From Lactiplantibacillus herbarum (GTDB lineage: Bacteria; Bacillota; Bacilli; Lactobacillales; Lactobacillaceae): a stretch of DNA of 32,367 bases. How positions within the stretch are numbered: the first letter of the stretch is position 1; every line of letters begins with the position of its first letter. The stretch spans positions 1 through 32,367 of the forward strand of contig NZ_LFEE01000023.1 in the NCBI RefSeq assembly GCF_001039045.1. The letters are read 5' to 3'. Positions 1 to 6,845 of the stretch are shown in pieces. The notes under the pieces were generated by a model. The model did no database searches and had not been told where the DNA came from. It saw only the letters and a list, made by a program, of their open reading frames with translations. A program made the translations under genes and the position numbers.

Positions 1-36
1 AGTTGTTTTGGGACTTTCAACCTTTAGTCAGAATAC

Positions 37-65
37 AAAAAGGACTATGACTTATGTCACAGCCC
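37..65 (-). terminator. Rho-independent terminator of hicD
   Basis: On the minus strand a 10-bp stem (arms 56-65 and 42-51, all pairs including two G-U) with a 4-base loop is followed by five T (complement of 37-41). It lies about 40 bases past the hicD stop codon. Confidence 0.75.
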
Positions 66-102
66 CTAAGTTGCTTTCAATAATTGTGATTAAGTTCTGG
101 CA

Positions 103-1020
103 CTAAGCTTGTGGTAAAACATCAACTTGTGATTTGATGAATTTCGCGGAAGCTGTTAATGAGGCTTGTTCATCCACTGTTAATTCCAGTTGGATCAATG
201 ATTCGACCCCATTTTTACCAATAACGGCTGGCATCCCAACATAGGTCCCAAACTGAGGATCATATGCAGATACGGGACAAGCTAACTGAGCATCAGCACT
301 GACTGCTTCAGCAAGACGCACGCCACACGTTGCAATCGCAAAGTTGGTGTAGTGCTTACCTTCCATGACTGCAAAGGCGCCTTGACGAGCATCTTCTTCC
401 AACTGATTTAAGTCTAAATTGGGGAAGTTCTTAATTGACTGACCATTAACACTGACCGTTGACCAGGCAACAAATTGTGAGTTACCGTGTTCACCATAAA
501 CATAACCAGCAACGTTCTTGCCATTCGTTCCAACGGCTTGACCAACGTATTTTTGCATCCGGGCAGTGTCCAAGAACGTCCCGGTACCGAAGACCCGGTT
601 ACGAGGAAAACCAGTCATCCGTTGCAAGTAATCGGTCATGACGTCACATGGATTCATAATGTCGATCAGAATCCCCTTAAAACCAGATGCCACAATCTTA
701 GGTGCAATATCACGGACAATTGCTTGGTTAGAATCATACTCACCAAAACGCCCCTTAGGACTGTTCATATCAATCGCTTTAATATTACCCGATGCAATGA
801 TCAATACTTCTGCATCAGCTAACGCTGTATAATCATTTAAAATAATCTTCGTGGTTGAGCTCAGACGTGCTGAAGCATCGTCTAAATCGAGTTTTTGGGC
901 TGTCGCCAAGGCCTCATTCTTATCAATTAAAACCAATTCATCGACGGTTCCCTGTTGAACTAATGTATAGGCTACGGTCGCTCCGACCTGCCCTAACCCG
1001 ATCACACCATATTTACGCAT
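103..1020 (-). CDS. hicD: L-2-hydroxyisocaproate / L-lactate dehydrogenase family protein
   Basis: NAD-dependent 2-hydroxyacid dehydrogenase of the LDH/MDH family, 305 residues, cytoplasmic. It would reduce branched 2-oxo acids such as 2-oxoisocaproate to L-2-hydroxy acids. Seen: Rossmann motif GLGQVG at residues 8-13, the Asp/Arg pair in FLDTAR (D151, R154) and the catalytic His in YGEHGNS (H178). The LDH substrate-loop residues differ from the usual lactate type, which favours HicDH over true Ldh; exact substrate is inferred. The reading frame stays open upstream to 1098, but that stretch holds a good promoter (1058-1086), and the ATG at 1020 has a GGGG ribosome site about 9 bases upstream, so the shorter start is chosen. 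Single-gene unit with its own terminator. Its product is a natural partner of the branched-chain aminotransferase at 30691-31719, though the two are far apart. Confidence 0.85.
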   Translation of the reverse strand: MRKYGVIGLGQVGATVAYTLVQQGTVDELVLIDKNEALATAQKLDLDDASARLSSTTKIILNDYTALADAEVLIIASGNIKAIDMNSPKGRFGEYDSNQAIVRDIAPKIVASGFKGILIDIMNPCDVMTDYLQRMTGFPRNRVFGTGTFLDTARMQKYVGQAVGTNGKNVAGYVYGEHGNSQFVAWSTVSVNGQSIKNFPNLDLNQLEEDARQGAFAVMEGKHYTNFAIATCGVRLAEAVSADAQLACPVSAYDPQFGTYVGMPAVIGKNGVESLIQLELTVDEQASLTASAKFIKSQVDVLPQA

Positions 1021-1057
1021 GCTGCAAACCCCAATCTGTAGTTTATTTAACTTGGTA

Positions 1058-1086
1058 AGCGTACCTTGCAACCGCTGCAAAGTCAA
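1058..1086 (-). promoter_or_regulatory. hicD promoter
   Basis: Minus-strand TTGACT (1081-1086), a 17-base spacer and TACGCT (1058-1063). It sits 38 bases upstream of the chosen hicD ATG and overlaps the open frame upstream of it, supporting the shorter start. Confidence 0.65.
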
Positions 1087-1156
1087 GCGGGACAACAACG
1101 GTTTGACTCTTACTTAAAGTTCTAAAGATATAAAGAAGCGCTTAGTTCACCGCTCC

Positions 1157-1316
1157 GCCAGCCGGGGAAACGTGCCGTGGGGACCGGGTCCAGCCAAAGT
1201 GCGGTCTAGGTCCTCGCTTGCAAGCCTAAAATTCAAGGCTTCCAAGACGTCCCGTAATTTAAGACGGCCAAGAACGCCATCTTAGATTACCTTCACGGCA
1301 CGTTTTCCCAGCTAGC
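1157..1316 (+). repeat. Branched inverted-repeat element, copy A (three hairpins inside a closing stem)
   Basis: A 23-base closing stem (1157-1179 with 1294-1316; 20 Watson-Crick pairs plus one G-T) encloses three hairpins. P1 is 1187-1194 with 1206-1213, P2 is 1217-1226 with 1237-1246 and P3 is 1256-1268 with 1276-1288. Between them are the short strings GGGACC, TCG, ACGTCC and ACCTTCAC. The same strings occur in the same order in the reverse complement of 1427-1597, and the first three also in the plus strand of 32251-32367. No ORF fits the element. It could be a structured RNA or a palindromic mobile repeat. The strand given is only that of the shared alignment; no promoter was found for it. 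Confidence 0.7.
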
Positions 1317-1339
1317 TCCGCTTAAATTCAGCTTGATCA

Positions 1340-1357
1340 CTAACTTATTAGTTAGTA
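1340..1357. repeat. Small AT-rich hairpin between copies A and B
   Basis: ACTAAC and GTTAGT pair across a 6-base loop at 1340-1357. It is flanked by TGATCAC at about 1333-1339 and 1371-1377. No function assigned; it lies between the two branched elements. Confidence 0.35.
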
Positions 1358-1426
1358 TCCAACTATTGTTTGATCACACTAGAATTACCAAAGATTGTCA
1401 AAAAAGTAACAACCAACCTAGCCGGA

Positions 1427-1597
1427 GGTGATCCGTACTAGCGGTGCTGTGAAGGTGGCCTTAGTCCGGTGATTTTTGCCGGAGTTAGGCCACGGACGTC
1501 TTGGTCATTGGCGAATTAGGCCAAGGATCAAGACGAGAGTTAAGACCGCTTCTCAGGCTTAACTCGGTCCCACAGCTGAGCTAGTACGGACCACCGG
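1427..1597 (-). repeat. Branched inverted-repeat element, copy B (three hairpins inside a closing stem)
   Basis: The closing stem pairs 1427-1451 with 1571-1595 (21 of 25 matched, one small internal loop). Inside are three hairpins: 1455-1467 with 1481-1493, 1498-1512 with 1520-1534, and 1537-1544 with 1558-1565. Read on the minus strand it aligns along its length with copy A and with the edge copy at 32251. Shared junction strings are GGGACC, TCG, AAGACGTCC and ACCTTCAC. Copies A and B lie in opposite orientation about 110 bases apart, between the hicD promoter and the metQ terminator. Confidence 0.72.
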
Positions 1598-1662
1598 AGG
1601 CGAAAGTTAAAACTAACCTAAACTTTTCTATCCAACAATTAACTTTCATCTACGTTATCAAC

Positions 1663-1695
1663 AAAAAAAGAAGCCCAGCAACTACGCTGGACTTC
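1663..1695 (-). terminator. Rho-independent terminator of metNIQ
   Basis: Minus-strand stem GAAGTCCAGC with GCTGGGCTTC (1686-1695 and 1670-1679) followed by seven T (1663-1669). It starts 18 bases after the metQ stop. Confidence 0.85.
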
Positions 1696-1712
1696 AATAA
1701 TTAATAACAAGT

Positions 1713-2537
1713 TTAGTCGGTTGAAACGGGCATGATCGCACCCTTGTACTTCTTTTCAATCCACTTTTGCGTACTCTTAGAACGGAGGGCCTTCATTAAC
1801 TTCTTAATGGCAGGCTTGTTCTGATCCCCCTTACGAACGGCAACGATGTTCGCGTATGGTGAGTCGGATTTTTCAAGTGAAATTGCGTCCTTCTTAGGGT
1901 TCAAACCTGATTGAACCGCGTAGTTGGCATTGATCACAACGGCATCACCTTCGCTATTCTTGTAGAAGGTAGGCATTAGCTTAGCCTCGTAAGAATGCTT
2001 GAACTTCAAGTGACGCTTGTTCGTCTTGATGTCGCTGAAGGTTGCTGACGTTAAGTCGGTCCCCTTCTTCAACGTAATTAGACCAGCATCCTTAAAGAGT
2101 GTTAATACCCGGCCATAGTCGGCAACGTTGCTGCTGACTAAGACGGTAGCGCCATCCTTTAAGTCTTTTAAGTTCTTGACCTTCTTAGAGTAAACACCGA
2201 TTGGTTCCAAATGGACTTTACCGGCTGAAACTAAGGTGCCGTTATTTTCTTTGTTCCAGTTATTTAAGAATGGGACGTGTTGGAAATAATTGGCATCGAG
2301 TTCCTTAGATGCTAGCGCCTTGTTAGGGAGTACGTAATCTTGGAAGACTTTGATTTTCAAGTTAACGCCTTCCTTTTTCAATTCTGGCTGAATGTGCTTC
2401 AAAATTTCAGCGTGCGGTACGGCGGAAGCCCCTACCGTAATTGTCGTTGTTTTACTTGAAGAAGACTTACCACAACCCACTAATAAGAACGCGGTGGCTG
2501 CCACTGCTAATAACCCTAAAATTCGCTTTTTTTGCAT
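1713..2537 (-). CDS. metQ: Methionine ABC transporter substrate-binding lipoprotein MetQ
   Basis: Binds methionine outside the membrane and delivers it to MetI-MetN. The 274-residue protein begins with a basic, hydrophobic lipoprotein signal; the lipobox LVGC spans residues 19-22, so Cys22 would be lipidated. The rest matches the NlpA/MetQ family, with a central stretch on residues held in place by self-identity (SKELDANYFQHVPFL). Length is usual for the family. Start supported by AGGAGG upstream of the ATG. It is the last gene of metN-metI-metQ, 36 bases after metI, and is followed by a strong terminator. Expression should follow the T-box upstream of metN. D-Met or other amino acids are possible additional ligands; that is inference. 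Confidence 0.92.
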   Translation of the reverse strand: MQKKRILGLLAVAATAFLLVGCGKSSSSKTTTITVGASAVPHAEILKHIQPELKKEGVNLKIKVFQDYVLPNKALASKELDANYFQHVPFLNNWNKENNGTLVSAGKVHLEPIGVYSKKVKNLKDLKDGATVLVSSNVADYGRVLTLFKDAGLITLKKGTDLTSATFSDIKTNKRHLKFKHSYEAKLMPTFYKNSEGDAVVINANYAVQSGLNPKKDAISLEKSDSPYANIVAVRKGDQNKPAIKKLMKALRSKSTQKWIEKKYKGAIMPVSTD

Positions 2538-2573
2538 AACTAATTCCCTCCTATGACTTTTTTACTTATTAAA

Positions 2574-3263
2574 TTAAGCCCGCTTGTCGATACGACGAAC
2601 GGCCAAATCCCCGATAAACTGGAAGACAAACACGATCAGAACGATAATCACCGTTGCGACTAACGTGATCGCATTGTTATTTGACTGGAACCCATCTTGG
2701 TAGGCTAAGTTACCCAAGCCACCAGCACCGATCGCACCGGCCATCGCGGTATAACCAATCAGTGAAATCGTGGTAACGGTGATTCCAGATACCAATGCTG
2801 GCATACTTTCTGGTAACAAGACCTTACGAATGATCTGCCAGCGAGTTGCGCCCATTGATTCAGCAGCTTCGATGACCCCATGATCCAATTCGTGAAAAGC
2901 TAGTTCAACCATCCGGGCATAGAATGGTGCGGCCGAGATGATCAATGATGGTAACGCCGCCCGTGGTCCGATAATCGTCCCTACCAGCTTAGACGTAACT
3001 GGTAATAATAGCACAATTAAAATGATAAATGGAATTGACCGGAACACGTTAACAAACAGCGCCACAATCCAATTTAAGGCCTTGGCTAATAGATTTTCAC
3101 TATTAGTCGTCTCATAAAGCAACAACCCTAGGGCGATTCCTAAGACCGCCACCACGATCATTGAAACGATTGTTAGCCAAAACGTTTCCCACGTAGCTGT
3201 CAACATGTTATTCCAATCAACGTTTGAGAAATCAAAATATGAACCTAATCCCTGACTATTCAC
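2574..3263 (-). CDS. metI: Methionine ABC transporter permease MetI
   Basis: Membrane channel of the methionine importer, 229 residues. About five hydrophobic segments are visible. The permease-type coupling loop with ATPase MetN is in the stretch EAAESMGATRWQ, the EAA motif of binding-protein-dependent permeases. Start is GTG at 3263 preceded by GGAGG with 9 bases spacing, and it overlaps the 3' end of metN by 8 bases, implying coupled translation. The N-terminus is longer than in some homologues (about 25 polar residues before the first membrane helix). Confidence 0.93.
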   Translation of the reverse strand: MNSQGLGSYFDFSNVDWNNMLTATWETFWLTIVSMIVVAVLGIALGLLLYETTNSENLLAKALNWIVALFVNVFRSIPFIILIVLLLPVTSKLVGTIIGPRAALPSLIISAAPFYARMVELAFHELDHGVIEAAESMGATRWQIIRKVLLPESMPALVSGITVTTISLIGYTAMAGAIGAGGLGNLAYQDGFQSNNNAITLVATVIIVLIVFVFQFIGDLAVRRIDKRA

Positions 3264-4287
3264 GATTTAAGACCTCCGTTTCAACCCGCATCTTTTGTAG
3301 GTACGCAAGAGCGCCCTTAATCTGATCAGCGTCACCCGTTAATTGTAGGTATAGCGAACCGATTGCACCTTCTTGAGTTTGGTGAATCCCACCTTCAATA
3401 ATGTTCAAATCTAGTGGGTACTGACGTAGCATTTCCGAAACAATCGGTAACTGCGCTTGATCGCCGTGGAAGGTCAGCTTAACGATTGTGCCCTTAGGAT
3501 ACTTGGTCAATAACTGATCGACAACCACCGTAGTATCCGTTAATGATGGTGTAACTTCCTCGTTAACGAAGCGCTTCGTAACTGCCTGTTGTGGCCGTTT
3601 GAAGACTTCTAGCACTGGTCCCTGTTCAACGATCGTCCCAGCTTCCATAACTGCCACGTGATCCGCAATCTTACGAATAACGTGCATTTCATGAGTGATC
3701 AGGATAATCGTCAAATGTAACTTCTGGTTAATGGATAATAGTAAATCCAGAACCTCATCCGTTGTCTGTGGATCCAACGCGCTAGTGGCTTCATCAGATA
3801 ATAGAATCTGTGGATCGTTGGCTAACGCCCGTGCAATCCCGACCCGCTGCTTTTGTCCACCAGATAGTTCAGATGGATACGCCGTTTCACGTCCATCCAG
3901 GCCAACTAACTCGGCGAGATGCTTGGCTTTTTCACGAGCCTCGGATTTTGACTTACCCGCAATTTCAAGTGGAAACATGATGTTTTCTAAAACGGTCCGT
4001 GACCATAATAAGTTGAAATGTTGGAAGATCATCCCGATCTTTTGTCGTTGATCCCGTAACTTAGCACCACTCAACGCGGTGATATCCACGTCATCGATAA
4101 CTACCGAACCACTCGTTGGCGTTTCCAAACCGTTCAGCATTCGGACCAACGTACTCTTACCGGCACCTGAATAGCCAACAATACCGTAAATATGGCCATC
4201 TTCGATCTTTAGATTAACATCTTGGACCGCATGAACTGCACCCTGTTTAGCATCAAAGGTCTTGGTCACATCTTTAAATTCAATCAA
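3256..4287 (-). CDS. metN: Methionine ABC transporter ATPase MetN
   Basis: ATP-binding subunit driving methionine uptake, 343 residues. Seen: Walker A GYSGAGKST (38-46), signature LSGGQ (140-144), Walker B ILLSDEATSA (about 160-169) with catalytic Glu, and H-loop His198. The last 80 residues match the NIL/ACT-like regulatory domain typical of MetN, which senses intracellular methionine in the family. The start codon is TTG at 4287, set by AAGGAGG 7 bases upstream; no ATG is equally well placed. First gene of metN-metI-metQ; the T-box terminator lies only about 25 bases upstream of this start, so transcription into the operon depends on antitermination. Confidence 0.95.
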   Translation of the reverse strand: MIEFKDVTKTFDAKQGAVHAVQDVNLKIEDGHIYGIVGYSGAGKSTLVRMLNGLETPTSGSVVIDDVDITALSGAKLRDQRQKIGMIFQHFNLLWSRTVLENIMFPLEIAGKSKSEAREKAKHLAELVGLDGRETAYPSELSGGQKQRVGIARALANDPQILLSDEATSALDPQTTDEVLDLLLSINQKLHLTIILITHEMHVIRKIADHVAVMEAGTIVEQGPVLEVFKRPQQAVTKRFVNEEVTPSLTDTTVVVDQLLTKYPKGTIVKLTFHGDQAQLPIVSEMLRQYPLDLNIIEGGIHQTQEGAIGSLYLQLTGDADQIKGALAYLQKMRVETEVLNRE

Positions 4288-4308
4288 TTCAATTCCTCCT
4301 TACGCATC

Positions 4309-4368
4309 AAAAAAAGCTTCCCGTCCTGTGGATAATTATAAAATAATCATCAACAGGACGAGAAGCTT
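4309..4368 (-). terminator. T-box regulated terminator
   Basis: Minus-strand stem of 16 pairs with one mismatch or G-U (4353-4368 with 4314-4329); the inner 23 bases can pair further. T run at 4309-4313. The alternative antiterminator would use the T-box sequence just upstream. Confidence 0.85.
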
Positions 4369-4610
4369 AGTCTCGCGGTACCACCCATCTTCACAACCAG
4401 TTCACACTGATTGTCTCAAGAGTTACTATGAACTCCGCATGATAATGGGTGCGACCCAAACTCAGCTTACCTAAAGCTCACTGAATTTCATTACTTCAAG
4501 ACCATCTTCTGTTTCACGATCAATTCCCTTTCACCAACCAGGAACTCTCTGCGTAATCGTAACCACGTACTCATCTTTTCAAAATGATAATTTTTTTAAT
4601 CAATTGTTAA
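4309..4610 (-). ncRNA. T-box riboswitch leader (Met type) of metNIQ
   Basis: On the minus strand: a Stem I region with an AGAGAG bulge and GGTTGGTGAAAG apical part (about 4525-4551), and a specifier region where an ATG (4503-4505) sits after GAAG, as expected for methionine. The T-box core GGTGGTACCGCGAG follows at about 4374-4387. It ends in a terminator whose 16-bp stem (4314-4329 with 4353-4368) is followed by a T run (4309-4313). Uncharged tRNA-Met should pair with specifier and T-box and prevent termination. The specifier assignment rests on position and on the downstream genes. Confidence 0.9.
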
Positions 4611-4617
4611 TGTAACG

Positions 4618-4646
4618 AGTATACCGAGCATCCAACTAATTGTCAA
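4618..4646 (-). promoter_or_regulatory. Promoter of the T-box/metNIQ unit
   Basis: Perfect TTGACA (4641-4646), 17-base spacer and TATACT (4618-4623) on the minus strand. It begins 11 bases after the stop of the preceding gcvH-like gene, so metNIQ is a separate transcription unit. The start would be near 4611. Confidence 0.85.
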
Positions 4647-4656
4647 GGACTGACGA

Positions 4657-4953
4657 TTAGTCCACGTCGATTAACCAAGCAACCCCGTCTTCTAGGCTGT
4701 TGAGTGCCTCAAAGTTTTCTTTCAAAGCGGGATTAACGGCAACGACCGTCCCATTAATTGGGCAGTTGAATTCTGAGACTGCTTTGGTGGCTTCAACGCT
4801 TAAAAAGGCTTCATTCTGACTAACCTTGTCACCAATGGTTGGTAATTCGACGTATTTTACTTCGCCCAACGCATCATGAGCCGCTTTAGTTAAGCCTAAG
4901 CGGGTATGACCATCTACATCCTTAGTCCAAAAATAAGTTGCATCTTCACTCAT
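4657..4953 (-). CDS. Short GcvH-like lipoyl-domain protein
   Basis: A 98-residue protein resembling the H protein of the glycine cleavage system. The lipoyl-attachment region is seen as SVEATKAVSEF with Lys57, followed by the hairpin half-motif PINGTVVAVNPAL. It is about 30 residues shorter than usual GcvH. No gcvP, gcvT or lipoate ligase gene is in the window, so a glycine-cleavage role is not supported here. In some Firmicutes stand-alone GcvH-like proteins act as lipoyl carriers or relays, which is a possible role. It starts at ATG 4953 with AGGG upstream, 29 bases after rodA, and probably shares its transcript. Confidence 0.8.
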   Translation of the reverse strand: MSEDATYFWTKDVDGHTRLGLTKAAHDALGEVKYVELPTIGDKVSQNEAFLSVEATKAVSEFNCPINGTVVAVNPALKENFEALNSLEDGVAWLIDVD

Positions 4954-4982
4954 CTTAACACCCTACTTTCTCATTAAATTCG

Positions 4983-6188
4983 TTATTCAAACCGATCGTT
5001 ACGGCTGAACATGTATGACTTGTAATGATACCGCATGGACATCATTAACCCGATCCCAGCCATATTCGCAATCAGGGCCGAACCCCCTTGGCTAATAAAT
5101 GGCAATGGAATCCCAGTCATTGGTAATAACCCAATACTCATCCCAATATTTTCAAACACGTGGAATAGAATCATCATGATAACCCCGGTTGAAATATAAG
5201 CATAAAATTCATTCTTCGTATCAAAAGTGACCCGAATCATTTGGTAAATCAGTAGGAAGTACAGCAAAATAACGACCGCACAACCGACAAAACCAAAGTT
5301 TTCACCAATAACTGAGAAAATCATATCTGATTCTCGAACGGGCACGGTGACGTGTGACACGTTAAAACCACGTCCAGTAATCTGACCAGAACCAATCGCC
5401 TTCATACTCTGCCAGACTTGGTAGGCATTGTTCGACGTATCGGTCGATGGGTTCAACCACGTATCGATTCGTGCAAATTGGTACTGCTTAAACCCAATTG
5501 CTTCAAGAATATGCCGACCACTGTTTGAGATCACTAAATACAACGCTGTCCCAGCAATTGCAAAGACAACCCCAAAGGTAGGTGCCAACAACCGCCATGA
5601 AATCCCAGAAACCAGAATCACACCACCTACCATTGCAAAGAACACTAACATCGTCCCAAAGTCATTCTGTAACTTCAGCAGGATCGCAACTGGAACCGTA
5701 TAAGCAACTAGCTTACCGATCAATTGCCAATCTCCAGCTGTGGTATGCGCTGGATTCTCCGTATTATGCATCGTGACGACCCGTCCCATCATCAGGATAA
5801 AGGCCGGCTTCATAACTTCTGACGGTTGCAACGTTAACGATCCAATCGCAAACCAACTTTTGGCACCGGTACTGTCATACAGCGAACGACTATAGAGTAA
5901 TAGCACTGCCGCCAGTAGGAAGATCCCAAACCAATAAGCAATCGGTGCGACTCGCCACAGCTGCTCAGAGTCAAACTGCATAATAATAACGGCCAAAGCC
6001 GTCCCAATGACAAACCACATCACTTGTGAGATCACTTGCTTAGTGACGTTTACTGAACTAGAATCGTGCACCGCAGCAACGTAAATCGAGGCTAACCCGA
6101 TCAATCCCAGCATCATCACCGAAAATATGATACCCCAGTCAATTCTTGAATCCTCGTCTTGACCTCGGAGTCTAGATTCTTCTGCCAC
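4983..6188 (-). CDS. rodA: Rod-shape peptidoglycan polymerase RodA (FtsW/RodA/SpoVE family)
   Basis: Polytopic SEDS glycosyltransferase that polymerises lipid II during side-wall elongation; 401 residues from the chosen start, about ten hydrophobic segments. The conserved C-terminal motif PLPFISQGGSALIANM is present. The frame stays open to an ATG at 6227, but that has no ribosome site, while GTG at 6188 has TTAGGAG 8 bases upstream, so GTG is preferred. Neighbours mreB, yidD and murA suit RodA rather than FtsW. Downstream gcvH-like gene follows after 29 bases. Confidence 0.88.
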   Translation of the reverse strand: MAEESRLRGQDEDSRIDWGIIFSVMMLGLIGLASIYVAAVHDSSSVNVTKQVISQVMWFVIGTALAVIIMQFDSEQLWRVAPIAYWFGIFLLAAVLLLYSRSLYDSTGAKSWFAIGSLTLQPSEVMKPAFILMMGRVVTMHNTENPAHTTAGDWQLIGKLVAYTVPVAILLKLQNDFGTMLVFFAMVGGVILVSGISWRLLAPTFGVVFAIAGTALYLVISNSGRHILEAIGFKQYQFARIDTWLNPSTDTSNNAYQVWQSMKAIGSGQITGRGFNVSHVTVPVRESDMIFSVIGENFGFVGCAVVILLYFLLIYQMIRVTFDTKNEFYAYISTGVIMMILFHVFENIGMSIGLLPMTGIPLPFISQGGSALIANMAGIGLMMSMRYHYKSYMFSRNDRFE

Positions 6189-6299
6189 AAATAACGCTCC
6201 TAACCTATACTGGTCAGCGACGATCATCAGATGCTTACATCTAAATCATCACCACCAACGCTGACACTTCATAATTTTTTATCTCTAAAGATAACTCAC

Positions 6300-6305
6300 A
6301 TTATA
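6300..6305 (-). promoter_or_regulatory. Possible -10 box for rodA
   Basis: Minus-strand TATAAT just after the terminator hairpin of the preceding unit; no convincing -35 at 16-18 bases (GAGAAT at 17). Position is right for rodA, but support is weak. Confidence 0.3.
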
Positions 6306-6308
6306 CAA

Positions 6309-6340
6309 CAACCTGGTGCCGAATTCTCGGAACCAGGTTG
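6309..6340 (-). terminator. Terminator after the mreB-yidD-DUF2969 unit
   Basis: Stem CAACCTGGT with ACCAGGTTG (6309-6317 with 6332-6340), extended by inner GCCGA/TCGG pairing. The T tail on the minus strand is weak (TTGTTGT). It lies 16 bases past the stop of the 6356-6583 gene. Confidence 0.6.
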
Positions 6341-6355
6341 AAGGTTTACTAAAAA

Positions 6356-6583
6356 TTAGCCTTTATGAAGATGGTAAGCAGACAAGATTTCTTGTAAGCT
6401 TTCATCAAAAGATTTCGTACGAGCAAACGGTTTGTTGGCACTAGCCATCTCTGCTTCAAAACGTTCTTCGATTTGAGTGACCTGACCAATCACCTGTTTG
6501 CCAATGAGAACTTCCGTCACGGTTTGACCGTTGACTTTAGTTTCATTTAACGCAACTGAAATAGCCTTATCTTTTTTTGACAC
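6356..6583 (-). CDS. DUF2969 family protein
   Basis: A 75-residue, soluble protein with charged N-terminus and no membrane segment. It matches my memory of the small Lactobacillales-specific DUF2969 family, usually found beside yidD and mreB as here; function unknown. The gene overlaps the 3' end of yidD by 17 bases, which argues for co-translation. Its position in a cell-shape operon suggests, but does not show, a link with envelope growth. Confidence 0.75.
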   Translation of the reverse strand: MSKKDKAISVALNETKVNGQTVTEVLIGKQVIGQVTQIEERFEAEMASANKPFARTKSFDESLQEILSAYHLHKG

Positions 6584-6839
6584 GGGTTACTTCCTCCTTA
6601 AATTGCGGATTACGGCGTAATGAAAAATGCGTGGGTACGGGGTCAAAACCGCCTTTTACAAAAGGCTGACACCGCAGAATCCTCGCAATCCCCATCAAGC
6701 TTCCCTTCAACGCGCCAAAGTGATCAATTGCATCAATGGTATACGTTGAACAGGTTGGATAGTAACGACAATGCGCCGGGCTAAATGCTGAAAAAGCACG
6801 CTGATAAAAACGAACGCCTTTAATCAATAACCGTCGCAT
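6567..6839 (-). CDS. yidD: Membrane protein insertion efficiency factor YidD
   Basis: A 90-residue protein thought to assist YidC-dependent membrane insertion. The family signature [10 protein letters not shown] is at residues 24-33 (C24, C30), and the second signature [14 protein letters not shown] begins at about residue 56. The N-terminal amphipathic segment [12 protein letters not shown] is typical. Length agrees with the family (70-90). It starts 6 bases after the mreB stop and overlaps the DUF2969 gene. Confidence 0.93.
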   Translation of the reverse strand: MRRLLIKGVRFYQRAFSAFSPAHCRYYPTCSTYTIDAIDHFGALKGSLMGIARILRCQPFVKGGFDPVPTHFSLRRNPQFKEEVTRVKKR

Positions 6840-6845
6840 GGTTAA

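Noticed and set aside
487-822. Plus-strand frame of 111 codons opposite hicD
   Set aside because: Shadow of the conserved minus-strand dehydrogenase gene; no ribosome site or recognisable protein.
1021-1098. N-terminal extension of the hicD frame
   Set aside because: It contains a clear promoter and lacks a ribosome site; the family starts at MRKYGVIG.
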